A stretch of DNA of 64,000 bases. Origin: Candidatus Nitrospira allomarina. Its GTDB lineage: Bacteria > Nitrospirota > Nitrospiria > Nitrospirales > UBA8639. The first letter of the stretch is position 1. Each line of letters begins with the position of its first letter. Position numbers and translations under genes: made by a program. The notes under the pieces are model-generated. The model searched no databases. It was given only the letters and a program-made list of their open reading frames with translations, and was not told where the DNA came from. The DNA is taken from positions 1,733,001-1,797,000 of the forward strand of contig NZ_CP116967.1 of the NCBI RefSeq assembly GCF_032050975.1, written 5' to 3'. Positions 56,801-64,000 of the stretch are shown piece by piece.

Positions 56801-57598
56801 TTCGTCATCGGTGGAATAGCGAGCAAATCCTCCACCAATATGATCATACAGTCCGCCTTCGGCCATCCCATCCAGGGTTTTGGTGACCATGGCGAGTATT
56901 TTCTTCTCTCGACTCCAGTGATATTGGCGCAGGAGAAAGGAGAGGCCGGTGGCAGGTGGGAATTTGGGTGCACGTCCAAATCCCCCGTAGCGTGCGTCGA
57001 AATCACGAGCATATTGCTTAACGGCATCTTCAATCTCGGCTGCGCCAACGGCAAGGGGAGATGCGGGTTGCAGGGCATTTCGCAGGCGTGCGGTGAATCG
57101 ACTGGCTTGTTGGGCGATGTTGGATTGATCTTTCTTCCACCCCTCCCCGATGTTTGTCAGGATTGATCCGAATCCCGGACGACCATAGCGGTCGGTGGGA
57201 GGGAAATAAGTTCCCGCAAAAATGGGTTCCTGATCAGGGGTGAGAAATACGGTCATGGGCCATCCGCCGTGCCCCTGGTTCATGGCAGTCGTGGCCTGCA
57301 TATAGATTTCATCCAAATCCGGACGTTCTTCCCTGTCCACTTTTATATTCACAAAGTACCGGTTCATCAGATCTGCGATGGCCTGATTCTCAAAGGATTC
57401 CCGCTCCATGACGTGGCACCAATGGCAGGCCGAATAACCTATGGAGAGCAAGATAGGCTTATTTTCTTTTTTTGCCAGATTCAGCGCCTCCTCTCCCCAG
57501 GGGAACCAATCTACCGGGTTGTAGGCATGTTGAAGGAGGTAAGGGCTCGTTTCGTGACTCAGACGATTGGGTTGGCGTTCTGTTGTGGATTCAGACAT
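53888..57598 (-). CDS. Fusion: thioredoxin/DUF255 (YyaL-type) protein with aldo/keto reductase
   Basis: One uninterrupted frame of 1236 residues. The N-terminal thioredoxin-like DUF255 domain (about 5-170) has [19 protein letters not shown] and the CHWC pair at residues 58-61. Residues 190-690 are the alpha/alpha barrel-like region of YyaL/SPATA20 proteins ([41 protein letters not shown]). After a linker, residues 745-1236 are a full aldo/keto reductase: [32 protein letters not shown] with Asp and Tyr, VVSKIGYVQ with Lys and CLLHNPEYF with His. Each half is close to its family's full length. The function of YyaL proteins is poorly known. Confidence 0.93.
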   Translation of the reverse strand: MSESTTERQPNRLSHETSPYLLQHAYNPVDWFPWGEEALNLAKKENKPILLSIGYSACHWCHVMERESFENQAIADLMNRYFVNIKVDREERPDLDEIYMQATTAMNQGHGGWPMTVFLTPDQEPIFAGTYFPPTDRYGRPGFGSILTNIGEGWKKDQSNIAQQASRFTARLRNALQPASPLAVGAAEIEDAVKQYARDFDARYGGFGRAPKFPPATGLSFLLRQYHWSREKKILAMVTKTLDGMAEGGLYDHIGGGFARYSTDDEWLAPHFEKMLYDNALLARTYVEAFQVTGENRYRQVATETLDYILREMTAPEGGFYSATDADSEGVEGKFFVWTPEQIREILTNEQDATCFCAYYDITDEGNWEHTNIPRTKKSLETVAKELGCSPEDLRETIMRTKSTVYQARLKRVPPGLDDKIITAWNGMMIGTMAEAGRVFNHEPYLDGAIRAADFLLTTLSRPESRLWRTYRAGHAHLNACLEDYAYAAEAMIDVYEATGHERYLHEGVSLAERLLEDFEDREHGGFFTTAADHEALIIRGREGADGATPSGNAVAASALARLSFHRDREDFRKAATNAIRAYGQQIGQVPRGFPKSLMVVDLLLRGPVELALVGSPTDKGYNQLRTAVNACFVPYRILAYRQELEAETPHPLLTGKTLVDGQAALYVCKNFACQAPITDPQEAIDVLTYPQGTITSTDPPVQALTSQGLSGHATPQGTGQYVARILASPQDSPPSSHGYTSLGSTGLTTSRIGFGGYRINLGVEDHRRALEKSLQDGCNLIDTSTNYADGGSERLVGVVLKDLIAKEVVSRDEVIVVSKIGYVQGNNLTRAETREQAGKPFPEMVKYGEGIWHCLHPSFLEEQLILCLDRLGLETLDICLLHNPEYFLSDAKNRNLSIDPLRLEDLRQEFYRRLEQAFSYLETQIAAGRLQYYGVSSNTCTAKPDNPEATSLSRMLKAAEAAAKHAGIPHHHFRILQLPMNLFESGALLTPNTGPEQAQTVLSFAQEANIAVLVNRPLNAIPGKGGGMIRLADPQVEISNTNFDAQQPKVAALENDYKQVLAPQVPTPEKGAAPLDYFNWAEELKRIRPSIHNLEHWDQIESQTIAPHANQVFQLLTRHFAGKQEEVQIWESWRDRYVPELVSLLKVMRMEAAQKSAKKLSEIRKLIDPLIPESKREEPFARKALWAVASIPGVTCVLNGMRHPVYVDDSLTILKWEALPQSRALFETIHTSEVP

Positions 57599-57688
57599 AA
57601 GGGCTTTTCACTCAACCTCCTATAGGGTAATGAATAATGATAGAAACGTTGGATTCCGAAATAATTATTACGTTAGGGAAAAGAAGTA

Positions 57689-58195
57689 TTATGGCTGTTG
57701 TTCTCCGAGGCTTCGTTCATACAGCAACACCTTCCATCCATCTTCCTCCGAAATGAAACCATTGGGCTGAACAACCGGAAGCATTCCTGTTCCAGGGACT
57801 CGGCCGGTTTGTCCCAAACTTCCGTTTTTAAGGACCCACATCATTTCACCCGGTGTTCGATAGGTGTTAAACTTCGGGTTGGTAAAATTTCTCGGTTGAA
57901 TGGGAAGGTTTTTTGCGGCCGGCCCATCCCCTTTACCTTCGGCACCATGACAACTAATACACCCTCCACGTCCCAAAAAAATTTCTTTACCTTCGGCAAG
58001 TATTTCCGAGGTGGGTTCAATTGGAGGTTGCGCCGATTTGGCTTTGGCTATCTCATTCGAGGGGACCCTGGAGATTTTGATGTTGAATTCACCACCTGCG
58101 CTACCATAGCCGGCAGGGTTGACTGACCAAGCTATTGGCGTATGGATGATGGAGAGAAAAAAGCTACTTCCCAAAATAAGCAGGTAGTGATTCAT
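57689..58195 (-). CDS. Monoheme cytochrome c, periplasmic
   Basis: A 168-residue protein with a signal peptide (about 1-24, MNHYLLILGSSFFLSIIHTP). It has a single heme site, GGCISCHGAEGKGDGPAAKNL in part, with the CISCH motif near residue 90, and probable axial Met in GTGMLPVVQP. The pattern fits class I cytochrome c oxidase-type (CoxB-like) or alternative complex subunits. The start at 58195 has AAGGAGG ideally placed; the in-frame TTG at 58210 overlaps that site and is rejected. It would depend on the heme and ccsA genes at 35-41 kb. It lies 90 bp upstream of the DUF255 fusion gene on the same strand. Confidence 0.88.
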   Translation of the reverse strand: MNHYLLILGSSFFLSIIHTPIAWSVNPAGYGSAGGEFNIKISRVPSNEIAKAKSAQPPIEPTSEILAEGKEIFLGRGGCISCHGAEGKGDGPAAKNLPIQPRNFTNPKFNTYRTPGEMMWVLKNGSLGQTGRVPGTGMLPVVQPNGFISEEDGWKVLLYERSLGEQQP

Positions 58196-58451
58196 GAAAC
58201 CCTCCTTCAATAAGATTTGGGAAAACTAAAAAAGTTAACTACTTGGGAGATAACTCGTGTTCCTTATATCTTAAGCTTTTCAAGGGTTCACAAAGGTCAT
58301 CAGGATACCAATCATCCAGCTGGGGGGCAATCTCAGCTATTTATTAACTATTTTCCATTGGGGGACCTTCCTTTCAAGTCATAACAAACATCCTTCCATG
58401 GTGGCCAGTTGTGGTACAATTAGTCCCAAATTTTTCTTGAGCATTGGCTTT

Positions 58452-59072
58452 ATGGCGTTAAATGAACACAATCGTCGGAAATTTGTGGCTGGCATGAGTC
58501 GGCGGATTGCTAAGCTTCGTGATCAATCTGAGCAAAGCTTGGACTTTGCTATTGAAACGATGTTTCAAGAGCGGACAGAGGCCTATTTGCATGTTGAGCA
58601 GGGGTTGATCGAGGTTGATCGGATGTTGGGGCTGGTTGAGGGGGAGTTGGAGGATATTACCGAATTGACTACGGCCCAGCGTTTGGAATCACGCTTAGAA
58701 TTTATTGAGGACCGGTTTGAAGAGTTTGAAAGCGAGATCAGGCAGCGTCCTCGCCGTCGAAGGCACAAGATCAATCTTTTTAATTTTTTCAAGGCTGCGG
58801 GCGGCAGCGGAGGGGAGGGAGAGCCCACTTCTGTTCGTGGGGAAATTCGTTCGTCTGTCCAAGCCTATGAAGTACTGGGTGTTGAATTTGGAAGTCCTTT
58901 GCCAGTGGTGACTCGAGCCTTTCGGGAGCGGGCCAAAAAGATACATCCTGATATTCGGCAGGGCGACCGCAGTTCCGAGCCGGAACTGCGGCGTATTATC
59001 GAAGCCTACCAGTTTCTCAAAACCGACTATTTTGGCAGTACGGCCTCAGATTCTATGCAGCGGCCATTTTGA
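58452..59072 (+). CDS. J-domain protein with N-terminal coiled coil
   Basis: A 206-residue protein. Residues 10-105 are a charged helical region (SRRIAKLRDQSEQSLDFAIE, then QRLESRLEFIEDRFEEFESE). A basic patch (RQRPRRRRHK) and a Gly-rich link lead to a C-terminal J-like domain (about 140-195, AYEVLGVEFGSPLPVVTRAF) with an intact HPD in AKKIHPDIRQG. J domains stimulate Hsp70. The client-binding part would be the coiled coil. The ATG at 58452 is preferred over the in-frame ATG at 58398, but neither has a strong ribosome-binding site. Confidence 0.82.
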   Translation: MALNEHNRRKFVAGMSRRIAKLRDQSEQSLDFAIETMFQERTEAYLHVEQGLIEVDRMLGLVEGELEDITELTTAQRLESRLEFIEDRFEEFESEIRQRPRRRRHKINLFNFFKAAGGSGGEGEPTSVRGEIRSSVQAYEVLGVEFGSPLPVVTRAFRERAKKIHPDIRQGDRSSEPELRRIIEAYQFLKTDYFGSTASDSMQRPF

Positions 59073-59108
59073 CATACGGCCCGCCTCAATTCTCACGGGA
59101 AGATGTTG

Positions 59109-59459
59109 TTAAAGAATTTTGGTGACGGTTTCCGGAGGGCGGGCGAGGATTACTTGGTCCCCTTTTTGGACCAGAGGACGCTGGATGAGATCCGGATGTT
59201 TGATGAGGATATCTAATAATTCATCATCGGTGAATTCTGAGTTTTGTAAGTTCAGCTTTTTGTATATCTCTTCCTTTTTACGGATGATTTCTGACGATTT
59301 AATCCCAGCTTTTTTGAGTAGCCCTTTGAGCGTGGATTTAGAAAAAGTTTTTTCGTAATAGTTAATGGTCGTATAGGGTTGCCCGCTTTGCTCTACTAAT
59401 TTGATGACCTGTCTGCAGGTGGAGCACGTTGGTTTGTGATAAATGAGGATGTCAGCCAT
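59109..59459 (-). CDS. ArsC/Spx-family thioredoxin-fold protein
   Basis: A 116-residue protein with HKPTCSTCRQVIKLVEQSG at the N-terminus, a CxxC active site, followed by YTTINYYEKTFSKSTLKGLL and the cis-Pro region LIQRPLVQKGD. This matches the ArsC-like fold of YffB and Spx relatives. Arsenate reductase activity is possible, but the CxxC and absence of ars genes nearby favour a general thiol-redox role. It is a single gene converging on the J-domain gene. Confidence 0.85.
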   Translation of the reverse strand: MADILIYHKPTCSTCRQVIKLVEQSGQPYTTINYYEKTFSKSTLKGLLKKAGIKSSEIIRKKEEIYKKLNLQNSEFTDDELLDILIKHPDLIQRPLVQKGDQVILARPPETVTKIL

Positions 59460-59595
59460 AAATACGTCTCCTTTGTGATTGGTCTGTCAATTTTATCAGC
59501 CTTGACCTCCTTTTTGGGGCCATGCTACAAGCTGGTCCAGCAGTTAGCGGAAGGATCAGTCTGATGAATACATACGACAGAGGGATTTTGCCAGA

Positions 59596-59958
59596 ATGAG
59601 CGAGCCAAACCCAGCTCAAGACTTTTTTTGTGCATCTGAGACCGAGCGAACCTTAAAGGATCTTCGGATTAAACGTAAAGGTCAGCCCGTGTATGTGATG
59701 GGTCATGAAGATCGGTATAAAGGCAAGGAAGGGGTATTTGAATTTTTTAACGTTCGGCTTGCAGTGGTCAAGTTTCCCGATGAAAAATCCCTAGGATTCG
59801 ACCCTATTGATTTATTGTTGCCGTGCGAAATCAACGAGGAGGGCGTGCCTTTTTTTGAAATTCGCTATTGCGAAACGTGCGATCAAGTTTTTCCTCTCAC
59901 CGCATCTGAATTTTATGCCCCTGTTGAGCGGAAAGAATGTCCCGAGTGTGCACCATAA
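59596..59958 (+). CDS. Hypothetical protein with C-terminal Cys4 zinc-binding tail
   Basis: A 120-residue protein I do not recognise. Residues 20-85 are a beta-rich part (IKRKGQPVYVMGHEDRYKG, FEFFNVRLAVVKF). The C-terminus has two pairs, YCETCDQVFPLT and ECPECAP, that would hold one zinc ion. There is no signal peptide. It lies alone between the ArsC-like gene and nadK. Codon use and frame length support a real gene. Confidence 0.72.
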   Translation: MSEPNPAQDFFCASETERTLKDLRIKRKGQPVYVMGHEDRYKGKEGVFEFFNVRLAVVKFPDEKSLGFDPIDLLLPCEINEEGVPFFEIRYCETCDQVFPLTASEFYAPVERKECPECAP

Positions 59959-60179
59959 GGCTCTATTGAAATTAAAGCCTTCCCTGCAGTTTGCTTGTCA
60001 GGGCATTTTCCGTTTTCTTTCCTTTTTTTGAATTCAATCGTCTATTTTTTTTTGATTAAATACGGGCAGACGGTTTTAATGAATAAATTAATTGAAATTT
60101 CAGATTTGCCAGGCTATGAAGCTAATGAGATAGTCATAAAATTGGTCGTGTTGGTGGTAGAGAGTCTAGAAGGCCGGAG

Positions 60180-61034
60180 TCACCCATCCCCCCACTTTAA
60201 TTTTGTACGTAATACCTCAAAGTAGCTTCGCTCGGGAAAACGAATAAGATGCGTGCGGTGGTCTGAGGCTCGCACTTGCACAAGATCACCAGTTAACATT
60301 TCTACTCCCACTTGGCCATCTATGGTCGCCATGGCTGGTTCCTGACTTGTCAGTTCAATGGTGATCGGCACATCGCCAGGGGCGAGGAAGGGGCGGTGGG
60401 AAAAGGTGTGTGGGCAAATTGGATTGATCAGCAACACTTCCAGCCGTGGATCTAAAATCGGACCCTTTGCCGAAAGGGAGTAAGCGGTCGATCCCGTCGG
60501 AGTAGCGACGATGAGTCCATCACCACGCAAGTTTGTCATAAATGCGTGGTTTACCCATATTCTCGTGGCGATCATTCTTGCTAAGTGGCCTTTACTGATG
60601 ACCACGTCGTTTAAGGCTGAGTAGGTGCAGAGAATTTGGTCGCCGCGTTGTAGCTGGACTTTTAGCATCAGGCGTTTATCCAGTTGCCATTTCCCTGCGA
60701 ATACTTTTTCTAAGGCTGTGGGGAGATCGTCAAAATTGATTTCAGTGAGGAAACCCAGACCTCCCATATTGACTCCCAGGATAGGAATCCCTCGTTGTTC
60801 AACAAGCCGTGCCCCGCTTAACATCGTGCCATCGCCACCCAATACAATAAGGAGGTCGGCTTCCTGGGCAATCTGAATACGTGTGGGACTATCCGAAGTA
60901 GGAAATCCTTGAGTAGAATCAAGAATGACGGTTTTGTGATGGGCCACCAACCAATCTCGAAGATGGGAAATCTCCTTCAGAATATTGGGGGCGTTAGGTT
61001 TGGTGATGATCCCGATGGTCTGAAAGGTAGACAT
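60180..61034 (-). CDS. nadK: NAD kinase
   Basis: A 284-residue enzyme with the GGDG motif in LLIVLGGDGTMLSGARLV (residues 64-78), then VNMGGLGFLTEI and the C-terminal TPTGSTAYSLSAKGP and NPICPHTFSHRP. It phosphorylates NAD to NADP in the cytoplasm. It stands on the minus strand opposite clpC. No clear ribosome-binding site precedes the ATG, but a short possible frame ends 9 bp upstream and could couple to it. Confidence 0.95.
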   Translation of the reverse strand: MSTFQTIGIITKPNAPNILKEISHLRDWLVAHHKTVILDSTQGFPTSDSPTRIQIAQEADLLIVLGGDGTMLSGARLVEQRGIPILGVNMGGLGFLTEINFDDLPTALEKVFAGKWQLDKRLMLKVQLQRGDQILCTYSALNDVVISKGHLARMIATRIWVNHAFMTNLRGDGLIVATPTGSTAYSLSAKGPILDPRLEVLLINPICPHTFSHRPFLAPGDVPITIELTSQEPAMATIDGQVGVEMLTGDLVQVRASDHRTHLIRFPERSYFEVLRTKLKWGDG

Positions 61035-61350
61035 GAGCTTAGATTAGGGATTGGTGTTGCCAGGCGTCAGGATGGTAGTGTCTTCGCTGATCTGATAGCA
61101 AGCGAGGATTTTTTCGAGAATGGGTTCGGCAATTTTATCCATGTGTGACAGGAGGCTTTTCTTAGCAACTTTTGATTGGTACACTAAATCATCATTCCTA
61201 TTGCTGGATCTCTCATCTCTAGCTTCTGACTTGACAGTTTTGAGGGATCACGGATAGACTGAAATTGTGAATTTTTCTCGAATTTATTTGTGGATAATAG
61301 ACGAATGTGTGAGCGAAAAGTTTCGCGAATAATCGGCTAGAGGAGGTCCA
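61035..61350. other. Intergenic region between divergent nadK and clpC
   Basis: 316 bp that must hold both promoters. On the minus strand a 46-codon frame (GTG near 61181 to TAA at 61044) reads plausibly but has no good ribosome-binding site. No CtsR- or CIRCE-type operator is visible upstream of clpC. Confidence 0.5.
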
Positions 61351-63780
61351 ATGTTCGAACGATTCACGGATCGTGGTAGAAAAATCATCATCCTTGCCAG
61401 AGAAGAAGCGGAACGGCACCAAAACGATTATTTGGGTACCGAGCATTTGGTTCTCGCGATTCTCCGAGAGTCAGACGGCATAGCCTTGATGATCATTAAA
61501 AAAATGGGTCTCTCTCCGGAACAAATCCGCCTTGAAATAGAACGGAATCTGCCCGGGGGTGGGACGACGGTTACGTTCGGGGAAATCCCATTTAGTCCCA
61601 GAGTGAAAAAGGTGATTGAATACGGTGTCGAGGAGGCCAGACTGCTGGGGCACAACCATATCGGGAGTGAACATCTCCTTCTTGGCCTACTTCGTGAGGA
61701 AGAAGGAATTGGGGGGAAAGTTCTTCGTAGTTTAGGGGCCAATCTTCTAACGGCACGTCAATTGACTGTCACATTCCTTCGAAAATCAGGAACCCGTGAG
61801 CGAGATAAAAAAAGTAGCACACCTGCGTTAGATGAATTTGGGAGGGATTTAACGCAATTGGCTCAAGAGGGAACGCTAGACCCTGTAATTGGACGTTCAG
61901 ATGAAATCCAAAGGGTCCTTCAAATCCTCAGCCGTCGAACCAAAAATAACCCGGCATTAATTGGTGAATCTGGTGTGGGGAAAACAGCCATTGTGGAAGG
62001 GCTGGCTCAGCGGATCATTGGCCTGGATGTTCCCGACAATTTATTGAATCGCAGGGTCATTGCCTTGGATCTTGGTTCCTTGGTAGCAGGAACAAAATAT
62101 CGTGGGCAATTTGAGGAACGGCTCAAGGTAGTGATGAAAGAAATTTCCCAAGCTGGGAATATTATTCTTTTTATTGATGAACTTCACACGTTAGTCGGTG
62201 CGGGTGCTGCTGAAGGGTCCATTGATGCTGCGAATATGTTAAAGCCGGCATTGTCCCGTGGGGAAATTCAATGCATTGGTGCAACGACCCTCGATGAATA
62301 CCGAAAACATATTGAAAAGGACGGGGCACTCAAGCGGAGGTTTCAGCCTATTTATGTTCAGCCTCCTTCAGTAGAGGAAACTGTGCAAATCATTCAGGGG
62401 CTTCGTGATCGATATGAAGAACATCATGGAGTTGAAATTACGGATGAGGCAGTTGAAGAGGCTGTGAAGCTGAGTGAACGATATATTACCGACAGGTTTT
62501 TGCCTGATAAGGCTATTGACCTTATCGATGAAACCGGTTCGCGAGCAAAGTTGCTAACATATGCTCTCCCCCCTGAGTTGAAGTCGCTGGAACAGGAACT
62601 CAAAAGAGTGGCTCGTGAAAAAGAAGTAGCAATCGGGCTTCAAAACTTTGAAGAAGCCGTGAAATTTCGCGAAGAGGAAGAGCGATTCCGCAAATTATTA
62701 GATGATTCCAAGCGTGATTGGAAGAAAAAGCAAGAGAAAAATAAACCGGTTATCTCAGGCGAGGATGTGGCGTATGTCATTTCGAAAATGACTGGGATTC
62801 CTCTCTTTAAACTTGAAGAAGAAGAATCTGAAAAATTGTTGCACATGGAGGATTACCTTCATAAACGTATTATAGGACAGGAAGAAGCCATTTCTGCGGT
62901 CTGTCGGTCCATTCGTCGGTCGCGGGCCGGTTTGAAAGATGCCAAAAAACCCATTGGGTCGTTTATTTTCCTTGGACCGACCGGGGTAGGTAAGACGGAG
63001 TTGGCTCGCGCATTAGCAGAATTCTTGTTCAATACTGATGATGCGTTAATCAGAGTAGACATGTCAGAGTACCAGGAGAAATTCACCAGTTCACGGCTGT
63101 TTGGAGCCCCTCCGGGTTACGTGGGGTATGAGGAAGGGGGGCAATTGACGGAGAAAGTAAGACGTCGTCCCTATTCAGTTGTCTTATTTGATGAAATTGA
63201 AAAGGCCCATCCAGATATTTTTAATGTGTTGCTGCAGGTACTTGATGATGGAGTATTGACGGATAGTCTAGGTCGGAAGGTGGACTTTAAAAATACTATT
63301 TTGGTGATGACCTCAAATTTGGGAACCCGATTCATTCAGAAGGGTGTATCCCTTGGGTTCCAGCGTGATGTAGAGGCTGAGCATTCTTCACGCATGCGAG
63401 GTGAAGTCCTTGCCGAGTTAAAGCGTCATTTCAGTCCTGAGTTCTTAAATCGTATCGATGAATTGGTTGTTTTCCACCAACTCACAAAAGAACATTTGGT
63501 GAGTATCGTTGATATTCTTATTGGGGAACTCAATGCTCGTCTTGTGGAAAGAGGAGTATTTTTAGATGTTACTGACGAGGTGAAACAGTGGTTGATTGAC
63601 GAAGGGTTTGAACAACAATACGGTGCCCGTCCCCTTCGCCGGACAATTCAACGCCGACTGGGAGATCCTCTCTCTGAAGAACTGATTAAGGGGCGGTTTA
63701 AGGATGCCAAAAAGATTAAAGTTGTCCTGACCGATCAGACTCCAAATTTCATTGAAGAAGAGGTGTTAGCGAGTGTCTGA
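61351..63780 (+). CDS. clpC: ATP-dependent Clp protease ATP-binding subunit ClpC
   Basis: An 809-residue Hsp100 unfoldase. The N-terminal double repeat (residues 3-145) starts MFERFTDRGRKIIILAREEA. The first AAA domain has GESGVGKTAIVEGL and FIDELHTLVGAGAAEG. A UVR-type middle segment is visible (FEEAVKFREEEERFRKLL), which marks ClpC rather than ClpB. The second AAA domain has GPTGVGKTELARAL and VLFDEIEKAHPDIFN. It feeds substrates to ClpP, which is not in the window. GAGGAGG precedes the ATG. It is followed by a terminator at 63812. Confidence 0.96.
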   Translation: MFERFTDRGRKIIILAREEAERHQNDYLGTEHLVLAILRESDGIALMIIKKMGLSPEQIRLEIERNLPGGGTTVTFGEIPFSPRVKKVIEYGVEEARLLGHNHIGSEHLLLGLLREEEGIGGKVLRSLGANLLTARQLTVTFLRKSGTRERDKKSSTPALDEFGRDLTQLAQEGTLDPVIGRSDEIQRVLQILSRRTKNNPALIGESGVGKTAIVEGLAQRIIGLDVPDNLLNRRVIALDLGSLVAGTKYRGQFEERLKVVMKEISQAGNIILFIDELHTLVGAGAAEGSIDAANMLKPALSRGEIQCIGATTLDEYRKHIEKDGALKRRFQPIYVQPPSVEETVQIIQGLRDRYEEHHGVEITDEAVEEAVKLSERYITDRFLPDKAIDLIDETGSRAKLLTYALPPELKSLEQELKRVAREKEVAIGLQNFEEAVKFREEEERFRKLLDDSKRDWKKKQEKNKPVISGEDVAYVISKMTGIPLFKLEEEESEKLLHMEDYLHKRIIGQEEAISAVCRSIRRSRAGLKDAKKPIGSFIFLGPTGVGKTELARALAEFLFNTDDALIRVDMSEYQEKFTSSRLFGAPPGYVGYEEGGQLTEKVRRRPYSVVLFDEIEKAHPDIFNVLLQVLDDGVLTDSLGRKVDFKNTILVMTSNLGTRFIQKGVSLGFQRDVEAEHSSRMRGEVLAELKRHFSPEFLNRIDELVVFHQLTKEHLVSIVDILIGELNARLVERGVFLDVTDEVKQWLIDEGFEQQYGARPLRRTIQRRLGDPLSEELIKGRFKDAKKIKVVLTDQTPNFIEEEVLASV

Positions 63781-63811
63781 TTGGCTATAGGGATGGTCAA
63801 ATGTTAGATGA

Positions 63812-63847
63812 AACCCTCAGGACCTCGAGTCCTGGGGGTTTTGTTGT
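63812..63847 (+). terminator. Terminator of clpC
   Basis: AACCCTCAGGAC pairs with GTCCTGGGGGTT (12 bp with one wobble) around loop CTCGA, followed by a T-rich stretch. It lies 31 bp after the clpC stop and before tsaD. Confidence 0.85.
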
Positions 63848-63887
63848 TTTTCGCCAAATTAATTTTTGTGCCGAAAAGGGGTTTTAA

Positions 63888-64000
<113 letters not shown>

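Noticed and set aside
59995-60225. 76-codon plus-strand frame after the Cys4 protein
   Set aside because: T-rich intergenic sequence gives an artificial hydrophobic peptide; its end overlaps nadK antisense.

Overview
The window looks like chromosomal core of a Nitrospira-like bacterium (phylum Nitrospirota). This is inferred from gene content and order, not from a marker-gene search. The main hints are a His-rich SmbP-type metal-binding protein, a membrane-anchored five-heme cytochrome c, a fused cobA-hemD inside a ccsA-hemA-hemC-hemD-hemB cluster, and diderm genes (lolCD, lnt, an LpoA-like lipoprotein activator). Base composition is close to balanced throughout. I see no prophage, CRISPR array, rRNA operon or intact insertion sequence.

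Layout. 1-2.1 kb: minus-strand rplU-rpmA-obgE-proB (proB runs off the left edge). 2.26-8.8 kb: ilvE on plus, then minus-strand gap-pgk-tpiA-secG, trpS, an M50 site-2 protease and, up to 10.7 kb, a TPR plus periplasmic-binding protein. 10.9-20.6 kb: mostly plus-strand accessory genes: a Xer recombinase, a zinc ribbon, an exported flavodoxin, two orphans (one with a nuclease-like core), a small TPR protein, a histone-deacetylase-like amidohydrolase, the five-heme cytochrome, a two-domain sulfurtransferase, SmbP, a nitrilase-family amidase and a lipoprotein with a helix-hairpin-helix tail. A structured, possibly repetitive intergenic block (20.6-20.75 kb) separates these from minus-strand rpmB-lnt-prfB-lysS-lolC-lolD. 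prfB carries the classical programmed +1 frameshift.

27.6-29.16 kb is the largest stretch with no convincing gene. It is followed by a lipoprotein, recG (split by a one-base insertion in the DEQH motif), tRNA-Leu(CAA), an exported protein behind a near-consensus promoter, a TusA-like protein, rsmI and a short-chain dehydrogenase pseudogene with three separate lesions.

35.4-51.9 kb is a long co-directional block: cytochrome c assembly and tetrapyrrole synthesis (ccsA-hemA-hemC-cobA/hemD-CBS-hemB), then ribF-tilS-hpt-ftsH-folP-glmM-comEC. Several of these genes overlap by an ATGA. The grouping couples heme supply to c-type cytochrome assembly.

52-64 kb: a pentapeptide-repeat protein, a ZIP metal transporter, a 1236-residue fusion of a thioredoxin/DUF255 (YyaL-type) protein with a complete aldo/keto reductase, a monoheme cytochrome c, a J-domain protein, an ArsC-like reductase, a small Cys4 protein, nadK, clpC and the start of tsaD. 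The most unusual items are the DUF255-aldo/keto reductase fusion, the exported flavodoxin, the cytochrome/sulfurtransferase/SmbP run, and the contrast between singly broken recG and multiply broken SDR gene.
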